Positions 7,464 through 12,120 of a stretch of DNA of 12,120 nucleotides are shown one piece after another; position 1 is the first letter of the stretch; the number at the start of each line of letters is the position of its first letter. A model generated the notes under the pieces. That model saw only the letters and a list, made by a program, of their open reading frames with translations. It was not told the origin of the DNA and did not search any database. This stretch comes from Lachnospiraceae bacterium (GTDB taxonomy: Bacteria; Bacillota; Clostridia; Lachnospirales; Lachnospiraceae): contig CABJAW010000035.1 in the NCBI GenBank assembly GCA_902363665.1, positions 1 through 12,120 on the forward strand, written 5' to 3'. A program made the position numbers and the translations under genes.

Positions 7464-7680
7464 CTGTTCAGAGCGGATATTCGCAATCCGCTTCGCTGCT
7501 TGTAGGATCATAAGGAATCCAGGCTCGTAAGGAATCCTCCCGTAAACGGATCCCTCCTTACGAGATTCCGCAAGCGGGTTCCCCCTTATGATATTTCATG
7601 AACGCAGTCGCGAAGCGACTGCGTTCAAAAACAGGCTTAAAATACAGGCGTTTTATGGAATTTTGCCTGGCTCTGAACAG
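7464..7680. repeat. Palindromic terminal-inverted-repeat element, copy 2
   Basis: CTGTTCAGAGC (7464-7474) and its exact inverse GCTCTGAACAG (7670-7680) form the ends. Inside are three clear stems: ATCATAAGG/CCTTATGAT (7507-7515 with 7584-7592), CTCGTAAGGA/TCCTTACGAG (7524-7533 with 7555-7564) and a 12-bp stem with a 3-nt loop (7600-7611 with 7615-7626). The right part, read on the minus strand, shares CTGTTCAGAGCCA, GCAAAATT, CATAAAAC and AAGCCTGTTTTTGAA with copy 1 in the same order. The left edge is the 31-nt REP-like module. No coding capacity. Confidence 0.75.
7469..7499 (+). repeat. 31-nt REP-like palindromic module, copy C (left edge of element copy 2)
   Basis: Contains GCGGATATTCGCAATCCGC, with perfect GCGGAT/ATCCGC arms, then TTCGCTGC. 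It matches copy B at 29 of 31 positions. Here the module overlaps the terminal repeat of the larger element, whereas copies A and B stand alone. Confidence 0.65.
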
Positions 7681-7938
7681 ACAAATAATCAAGGTATGAC
7701 CGATGCCACAACCATCGATTATATAAAACAAAAAAACTCTGAAAAGAGGAATTTACGGCAAAGGAAGGCGTTGTTATCCAAAGCTGCACGGAATGGCCTG
7801 CCATGAGATCGAATCCTCGCCGGAAACGGTGAAGGAGAATTCTTTCCACCGGGCCCGGTGAGAACACGATCTGATTGCAGCCCTTTCCACAGGATATAAA
7901 GACAGCATACCTGCCTGGCTGTAAAAATAACAGGAAAT
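7681..7938 (+). promoter_or_regulatory. 258-nt region before the first TYAW gene, possible structured leader
   Basis: No convincing gene; the short open frame crossing it has no ribosome site and begins inside a repeat. A TATATA/TATAAA stretch near 7720 could be a -10, without a clear -35. Nearer the gene is a 14-bp perfect palindrome CACCGGGCCCGGTG (7847-7860). Upstream, GGTG near 7828-7831 could instead pair with the CCACC at 7846-7850, so two exclusive folds are possible. AGGA at 7930-7933 serves as ribosome site. Confidence 0.35.
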
Positions 7939-8829
7939 ATGACAGAAACAATTAGCGTAAAAGCGCTCAAAAAACAGCTGGCTGCAGCGATTGCCATGGT
8001 ACTGGTTGTCGCTGTAGCGCTGGGATCAAGTACGTATGCTTGGTTTGTAAGTAACAATACGGTTGATGCAACCGTAAGCAGCATTTCTGCACAGTCAAAT
8101 GCAGCATATTTAACCATTGACAAAGTTGAAGCTATGACTAACGCTGGAACACAGACAGCGGTCGATTTAGCAGAAAGTCCAGTTAAATTATATCCATCAC
8201 GTCCACATCAGGCAAATGACGGTACTAAAACTGACTGGACAAACAGTGCTGTACCGGCAAATTTAGTTTGGCAGACAGCATACGCCCAAAAAGCAGATAA
8301 GGCAGATGCTCAAACTAATGCAGCCGGAGAAGGAATTTATTATGATTTAACACATACAGCTGATACAGTTACTGGAACTACAGGATATGTGTCAACATCT
8401 CAGGTATATGTATCCTCTAGTCAAGGTGCATTCAATAGTTTGAAACTTGATAGCATGAGTGTTACAGGTACAGCAAAAGGAGAGAATGCAAAGAATGATA
8501 TTGTTAATGCTGTTGGAGCATTAGTATCATGCGGCGATAACTGGGAACTTTGGGAATATGATAAAACTTTAAATGAAAATGCAGGTGGTTGGAAACAGAC
8601 AGCTAAGTCAACCAATTCTTTATCAGGTGCAACAGGTACTACTTTTGGTGAAGCCGTTATTAACAATAAAGTTCTGACAGTTAATATTTCCCTGTTCTAT
8701 GATGGTGATTATGAAACAATTAAGACAGCCAATTTTGACAATCTTGGTCAGGCAAAGGTTGCTCTTGGTTTCTCTGCAACACCAGTTCAGCAGGGTGTAA
8801 ACGGAAATTATACTCAGGGAACTAAATAA
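7939..8829 (+). CDS. Secreted TYAW-signal protein, TasA/CalY-like (first of pair)
   Basis: Predicted exported surface or matrix protein, 296 aa. The N-terminus has a basic stretch (KALKKQ), a hydrophobic core at about 14-30 and TYAWFVSNN from residue 32, the pattern of Firmicute proteins with SipW-type signal peptides such as TasA and CalY. The mature part is polar, rich in Thr, Asn, Ala and Gly, with no LPxTG, no second membrane helix and no cysteine-rich motif. Near the C-terminus, ISLFYDGDYE (250-259) is followed by a hydrophobic beta-like stretch, at the place where the related proteins have the IWMEG motif. The region after the signal is more AT-rich in codon choice than the PilZ and pab genes. 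AGGA lies 5 nt before the ATG. Fibre-forming subunit is a reasonable inference from the family; an adhesin is an alternative. Confidence 0.75.
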   Translation: MTETISVKALKKQLAAAIAMVLVVAVALGSSTYAWFVSNNTVDATVSSISAQSNAAYLTIDKVEAMTNAGTQTAVDLAESPVKLYPSRPHQANDGTKTDWTNSAVPANLVWQTAYAQKADKADAQTNAAGEGIYYDLTHTADTVTGTTGYVSTSQVYVSSSQGAFNSLKLDSMSVTGTAKGENAKNDIVNAVGALVSCGDNWELWEYDKTLNENAGGWKQTAKSTNSLSGATGTTFGEAVINNKVLTVNISLFYDGDYETIKTANFDNLGQAKVALGFSATPVQQGVNGNYTQGTK

Positions 8830-8840
8830 ATAATATCGCT

Positions 8841-8905
8841 CTCCACGGTTGTGGCGTGGAGGGCATACCAAAAGGCAGAAGATGTTTCTTCTACTTTTTG
8901 GTATG
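8841..8905 (+). promoter_or_regulatory. Two consecutive hairpins between the TYAW genes
   Basis: Hairpin 1: CTCCACG (8841-8847) pairs with CGTGGAG (8855-8861), 7-nt loop. Hairpin 2: CATACCAAAA (8864-8873) pairs with TTTTGGTATG (8896-8905), with a further AGAAGA/TCTTCT stem (8877-8882 with 8887-8892) and a TGTT loop. No U-tract follows, so neither is a good intrinsic terminator. They may set mRNA stability or processing and so the ratio of the two products. Confidence 0.6.
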
Positions 8906-8923
8906 TCAAAAGAAAAGGATATG

Positions 8924-9922
8924 ATGGAGATGAAAAAGAAAAGTCAAAAATTAAAAATACAGCTTATGGGAGCTATACTGAGTGCATCTGTCAGTGCATT
9001 CGCTTTAACATCTGCCACTTATGCCTGGTATGTGGCAAATAATAAGGTCACATCTGAAACGAGTTCCATCATGGCAGAAGCCAATGGTTTTATGCTTCAA
9101 ATCGTAAAATTAGGTGATACGCTTGATCATGGAAGTGACACTGCACTTGTGTCAGCAGTAGAGGGACATAAGATCAGCCCAGCTTCTACAGAAGATGCAA
9201 AATCATGGTGGGTTCCGGAAAACTGGAATGCCGATATGAATGTGGCAACTTACATGCATCCTACATGGGATATTGATGAAAAAGGAAATACATTGTATGG
9301 TCAATATACTGTTGGTGATGAAACATACTATGCATATGCCGTTGGTGAATATACTCTATACACATTAACCAATACCGGAATCTGTGATGTATATCTGGAT
9401 GGTTCGAATCCAGAAGGAGCTGTTCAGGTAACGATAAAAGATGCGGATGGAAAAGAAACAGCTGTGAATGATAAAGTGGCAGCTTCTCTTCGAGTCGGAA
9501 TTACAATTGATGCTGGAAAAGGATCTGGCGAAAAATTGGTACTGGTTTATGCACCCAAAGCAGAAGATACCAATGCTCATGGGAATGATGTGAATTCAAC
9601 TAACGGCTGGAGTGTGGTAAAAGATAGCAATTCAACAAAAAAGCCCTCCTATCCATATGTGTATGAAAAAAACTATACATGGACGGATTCTGCAGATGGA
9701 AAAACGTACAATTATGCAGCCGCAAAAGATGGATTCAGCTATATACTGCCAACCGGAAATGCACGGAAAATTGCATCTGGTGTAGATTACGATGGAAATA
9801 CAACCATGCGAGTTTACATCTGGATGGAAGGAACTGATGCCGACTGCATTAGCCGTATTGTAGATGGCGATGAAAGACAATTTAATGTGACAGTACATTT
9901 GGCAGGTGTATCTGCTGAATAA
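8924..9922 (+). CDS. Secreted TYAW-signal protein with IWMEG module, TasA/CalY-like (second of pair)
   Basis: Predicted exported surface protein, 332 aa. Basic start (KKKSQKLK), hydrophobic core at about 12-30, then TYAWYVANN from residue 32, the same spacing as in the gene before it; the two also share SSI.A..N just after. The mature part has YTLTNTGICDVYL, a LVLVYAP strand and, near the end, VYIWMEGTDADC (297-308) followed by an F.V.VH strand, paralleling the membrane-anchored protein at 6451-7452. The frame is open to 8849, but that region is the hairpin pair; AAAAGGA at 8913-8919 supports starts at 8921, 8924 or 8930, and 8924 keeps the signal aligned with the paralogue. No anchor motif. 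It lies 94 nt after its neighbour, with a terminator just downstream. A minor or capping subunit of the same surface structure is inference. Confidence 0.77.
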   Translation: MEMKKKSQKLKIQLMGAILSASVSAFALTSATYAWYVANNKVTSETSSIMAEANGFMLQIVKLGDTLDHGSDTALVSAVEGHKISPASTEDAKSWWVPENWNADMNVATYMHPTWDIDEKGNTLYGQYTVGDETYYAYAVGEYTLYTLTNTGICDVYLDGSNPEGAVQVTIKDADGKETAVNDKVAASLRVGITIDAGKGSGEKLVLVYAPKAEDTNAHGNDVNSTNGWSVVKDSNSTKKPSYPYVYEKNYTWTDSADGKTYNYAAAKDGFSYILPTGNARKIASGVDYDGNTTMRVYIWMEGTDADCISRIVDGDERQFNVTVHLAGVSAE

Positions 9923-9940
9923 GACAGCAAATGCGAATTG

Positions 9941-9973
9941 AAAAGTCATGGCACAAGCCATGGCTTTTCCTTT
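9941..9973 (+). terminator. Intrinsic terminator of the surface-protein genes
   Basis: AAAAGTCATGGC (9941-9952), loop ACAA, GCCATGGCTTTT (9957-9968): a 12-bp stem with one G-U pair, then CCTTT. It starts 18 nt after the stop codon at 9922. Confidence 0.85.
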
Positions 9974-10172
9974 ACTCCAATATTTCCCCTATTATCTACT
10001 ATCCCCAATCTCCTCCACGTATTTTCGGTACATCTGATGGATTGCTATTTCCCCGACTTCTGGTATTATCATACGGCTGAAAAAGCAATCAAAAAATGTT
10101 TCTATTTCCGAAATCCTGCATATACTACTGATGAGTGTGGAAATGCCATCTCTACAAATTTTTTCAGATCTA

Positions 10173-10200
10173 TTGAACTCTGGAGATTTTGTGATAAAAT
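10173..10200 (+). promoter_or_regulatory. Promoter of the candidate structured RNA
   Basis: TTGAAC (10173-10178), a 16-nt spacer, TAAAAT (10195-10200) with an extended TGA directly before it. Start near 10207, just ahead of the first hairpin. The 200 bases between the upstream terminator and this promoter hold nothing recognisable. Confidence 0.6.
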
Positions 10201-10206
10201 GATTTT

Positions 10207-10377
10207 AGAGGATAGTGGCGATGACCAGCTATCGCGGTGATGAAGCAATTGACTGGTTCGGTTTCAGTCGATTGTGGAGCTAGACCGTGGGTTATGCGGT
10301 AACCACAAGCCGAATAGATTTTTTGAATCGAACGAAAACGCTTAGTGAGAGCCTTGCTTCGGCAAGGCTCTTATTTT
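10207..10377 (+). ncRNA. Candidate structured non-coding RNA, about 170 nt, unidentified
   Basis: Bounded by its own promoter and terminator, with no convincing open frame. Hairpins in order: H1 GATAGTGG/CCAgCTATC (10211-10218 with 10225-10233); H2 CAATTGACTG/CAGTCGATTG (10246-10255 with 10265-10274, one G-U); H3 GTGGgTTA/TAACCAC (10287-10294 with 10300-10306); H4 the terminator. The H2 loop TTCGGTTT (10257-10264) can pair with AAGCCGAA (10307-10314) just after H3, giving an 8-bp second stem with a 1-nt first connecting loop, the geometry of a classical H-type pseudoknot. It does not look like tRNA, tmRNA, SRP RNA, RNase P or a riboswitch with a downstream gene: the next gene is convergent. 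A leftover right end (omega-RNA-like) of an IS200/IS605 element is the main alternative. Confidence 0.55.
10348..10377 (+). terminator. Intrinsic terminator of the structured RNA
   Basis: AGAGCCTTGC (10348-10357), TTCG tetraloop, GCAAGGCTCT (10362-10371), then TATTTT. A perfect 10-bp stem closed by C(UUCG)G. Confidence 0.85.
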
Positions 10378-10460
10378 GTGGAAAAGGAGATGGTGTGTAT
10401 AAAAAACAATGATCACAGATTACTATGATGCCATATTGGTACTGGTACATTGCAGTTCCT

Positions 10461-11792
10461 CTACATTTTTTTGCTGGTACTCAACTTATATTTTTTTGCA
10501 GCACCTCTTCCGATAATATCAATCAATCCATTTTCACTCATCTGACGGGTAAGCAGATAGGCTCTTGTTTTTTTAATGTTTAGTAGCTCCTGTAAATCTT
10601 CTTCTGTCATTTCTCCATATTCATTCAAATAATCTATTACCATTTTCATTTGAGGAGTGATTGTCACAGGTGTTTTTTCAGATGCTTCTGATACATGCTC
10701 TGCAATGGCACTGCGGGCATTCATGTTAGGCAATACCAGTTTAAATGTATTTGCTGTAACCTCAATGCGTGGTTGCACAGTACAATTTTTGTAAAGCGCA
10801 TAGATTTTGCGGATACCAGTGCCGTATGACTCAATCAGCCTTAAACGATGGAAGATTTCAGCCAACTTGCGATTGCGTGGCTGTGAAATGCCATTACGGA
10901 TATCATCCGCAGAAAGTCCCGGAATTAAACCGCCAATTGAAATAAATTCTATGCAAAAATCATTGATGTTGATGATGATGCTTCCGCTGTAGCTATAATC
11001 ACGATGTACAATTGCATTGAGCAATGCTTCACGTAAAGCGGCTTCCGGGTAATCAGAAATCTCAACTCTTTCCAGTCCATTGAATGTAGCAGCAGTGCGA
11101 TTGCATAGCGTCAGATATGCATAGCTGTCATTCAGTTGTTTGAAAATAGAACCGCAAAACTCCTTTGCATCTTTAAAGGTAATATTTGATTCATCACCAA
11201 ACACGGCAATTTTTATAGTATGTTGGCACTGGTCTGACAGAAGCATGGCTAAGTTAGTATACTGATCATCGTCGATATTACGCAGTCCGAGTGCAATATA
11301 TTTTTCTTCAGAGAAATCAACTTTATATCGCGTGAAGGTATGTTTTGCTTCCTCAAAAGACAGTTCCTGTACAACGGTACGCATTTCCTCAAATATATCA
11401 CCATCTGAATCTTTGATCATTCTACGAATCTGTTCTGGAGATGCCTGCACACTAGATGCACCTTGGCGAACATAAACACCGTTCGACTTCATCCCCTTGG
11501 ACTTCAAGTAATAAGGCTTATAACTTCCTTCTCCAACTTCAATTCGAATAACTTTATTATTTTCCAGAATATACCGCACAAACATGGTTACATCCGGTGC
11601 AATAGCATCACGAATGCCATTGGTCAGGCGGGTGTAAGTATCATCTACATTGTTAATACCGGTCACATTACCGTTATCATCAATGCCAATGTAGATAACA
11701 CCACCATTCGTATTCGCAAAGGCTATAACTTCCTTATAAATGTCATCGACCATTTGCGATTTATATTCAATACGTTCACTTTCATATTGCAT
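10461..11792 (-). CDS. AlbA_2/Schlafen-type ATP-binding protein with C-terminal winged helix
   Basis: Probable DNA-binding regulator, cytoplasmic, 443 aa. Residues about 5-115 form an AlbA_2 (Schlafen-type) domain: EYK, then KEVIAFANTNGGVIYIGIDDNG. Residues about 240-355 are a GHKL-type ATPase fragment of the HATPase_c_4 type: N-box EALLNAIVHRDY (255-266), GGLIPGLS (287-294) and ESYGTGIRKI (321-330). A winged helix at about 376-438 ends with a GLIDIIGRGAAKKYKL wing. This three-part order is common in Clostridia and usually annotated only as ATP-binding or HTH protein; its ligand is unknown. Ribosome site GGAGGGG lies 9 nt before the ATG. The 3' end converges on the structured RNA. Autoregulation at the repeated sites upstream of its promoter is inference. 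Confidence 0.85.
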   Translation of the reverse strand: MQYESERIEYKSQMVDDIYKEVIAFANTNGGVIYIGIDDNGNVTGINNVDDTYTRLTNGIRDAIAPDVTMFVRYILENNKVIRIEVGEGSYKPYYLKSKGMKSNGVYVRQGASSVQASPEQIRRMIKDSDGDIFEEMRTVVQELSFEEAKHTFTRYKVDFSEEKYIALGLRNIDDDQYTNLAMLLSDQCQHTIKIAVFGDESNITFKDAKEFCGSIFKQLNDSYAYLTLCNRTAATFNGLERVEISDYPEAALREALLNAIVHRDYSYSGSIIININDFCIEFISIGGLIPGLSADDIRNGISQPRNRKLAEIFHRLRLIESYGTGIRKIYALYKNCTVQPRIEVTANTFKLVLPNMNARSAIAEHVSEASEKTPVTITPQMKMVIDYLNEYGEMTEEDLQELLNIKKTRAYLLTRQMSENGLIDIIGRGAAKKYKLSTSKKM

Positions 11793-11835
11793 ACATTCTC
11801 CCCTCCTCTTAACAGTTTATCTAATGACATCTTAT

Positions 11836-11864
11836 ATTATACTTTTCTTTTTCACTTTTTTCAA
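11836..11864 (-). promoter_or_regulatory. Sigma-A promoter of the AlbA_2 regulator gene
   Basis: Minus strand: TTGAAA (11864-11859), a 17-nt spacer, TATAAT (11841-11836). Near-consensus; start near 11829, about 37 nt before the start codon. Confidence 0.85.
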
Positions 11865-11873
11865 TATGGGATA

Positions 11874-11915
11874 GTGAAAATTCACTTTTATTCACTGTTC
11901 AAATGTGAAAATTCA
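11874..11915. promoter_or_regulatory. Paired operator-like repeats upstream of the regulator promoter
   Basis: GTGAAAATTCAC (11874-11885) has GTGAA/TTCAC inverted arms; GTGAAAATTCA recurs at 11905-11915. The offset of 31 bp is about three helical turns, placing both on one face of the DNA, directly upstream of the -35. A further TTCAC (11891-11895) lies between them. This fits binding sites for a dimeric regulator. Confidence 0.5.
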
Positions 11916-12020
11916 TAACTTTTAAGACAGGAATGCGGTCTCTTTTATTGAATAACTGCGTGTCGCATTCTCGTTACTTCAGTGATGAGTTAGACGCGCC
12001 AATTTTTTTGTAAAACATCA

Positions 12021-12032
12021 GAACAAATGTTT
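12021..12032. promoter_or_regulatory. LexA/DinR-like (SOS) box
   Basis: GAACAAATGTTT matches the Gram-positive GAAC-N4-GTT[CT] pattern and overlaps the -35 (12030-12035) of the promoter for the gene starting at 12065, a position suited to repression. One site only, and the outer bases flanking the core are not consensus. Confidence 0.4.
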
Positions 12033-12058
12033 ACATAAATGGATGCGTATGGTATAAT
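12030..12058 (+). promoter_or_regulatory. Promoter of the gene at the window edge
   Basis: TTTACA (12030-12035), a 17-nt spacer, TATAAT (12053-12058). Start predicted near 12065, which is the ATG itself. Confidence 0.7.
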
Positions 12059-12064
12059 ACCTAT

Positions 12065-12120
12065 ATGGAAAAAGATATTTTTAATATAAATCAAAATGAG
12101 CTTACGTATGGTAGAGGATA
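12065..12120 (+). CDS. Start of an unidentified gene, cut by the window edge
   Basis: The frame reads MEKDIFNINQNELTYGRG and is open to the last base. Too short to assign. No ribosome site precedes the ATG, and the promoter places the transcription start at or next to it, so the message may be leaderless. If the real start is further downstream outside the window, this would be untranslated leader. It is divergent from the AlbA_2 regulator, with a LexA-like box at its -35. Confidence 0.4.
   Translation, partial: MEKDIFNINQNELTYGRG

Noticed and set aside
7588..7806. 72-codon open frame between the membrane protein and first TYAW gene
   Set aside because: It starts inside the repeat element, has no ribosome site and no recognisable sequence.
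9938..10240. 100-codon open frame after the terminator
   Set aside because: Begins within the terminator stem, ends inside the structured RNA, has no ribosome site and no recognisable domain.
10390..10430. 12-codon frame after an AAGGAG near 10386
   Set aside because: Too short and follows a strong terminator without a new promoter.
11931..11970. GAATGCG/CGCATTC inverted repeat
   Set aside because: Only 7 bp with a 26-nt loop; could be chance and has no clear position relative to either promoter.

Overview
The window looks like part of a Lachnospiraceae-type (Clostridia, Firmicutes) chromosome. The reasons are moderate GC with AT-rich stretches, strong AGGAGG-like ribosome sites, sigma-A promoters, a CHASE-GGDEF-PAS diguanylate cyclase, a PilZ protein and secreted proteins with the TYAW[FY] signal region of TasA/CalY-like Firmicute proteins. 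The genus cannot be fixed from the sequence alone.

Layout. (1) 132-1892, minus strand: a membrane diguanylate cyclase, transcribed through a palindromic repeat that forms its 5' leader. (2) 2237-5208, minus strand: pabA-pabB-pabC, the full set for making p-aminobenzoate (folate precursor) from chorismate. A near-consensus promoter reads into an intrinsic terminator about 70 nt later, still upstream of pabA, which is the layout of an attenuated leader or a small terminated RNA. (3) 5667-9922, plus strand: a PilZ (c-di-GMP receptor) protein, a membrane-anchored protein with an extracytoplasmic domain, and two secreted TYAW-type proteins. The anchored protein and the last secreted protein share a C-terminal IWMEG.D..C module, so these genes look like one surface-protein locus next to c-di-GMP signalling genes. 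A terminator closes it at 9941-9973. (4) 10173-10377, plus strand: a promoter, about 170 nt of strongly structured sequence with a possible H-type pseudoknot, and a UUCG-loop terminator, read here as an unidentified non-coding RNA gene. (5) 10461-11792, minus strand: a Schlafen/AlbA_2-type ATP-binding regulator with a C-terminal winged helix and two operator-like repeats at its promoter. (6) 12065-12120, plus strand: the start of a gene that appears leaderless, with a LexA/DinR-like box over its -35.

Two repeat families run through the window. A terminal-inverted-repeat element (ends CTGTTCAGAGC) occurs at 1921-2076 and 7464-7680. A 31-nt REP-like module occurs at the 3' end of pabC, in the pabA-pabB gap, and at the left edge of the second element.

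How the parts may work together (inference): the cyclase makes c-di-GMP, the PilZ protein senses it, and the membrane and TYAW proteins could be the surface or matrix output. No SipW-type signal peptidase or sortase gene is in the window. The pab operon is a separate housekeeping unit between the two signalling parts.
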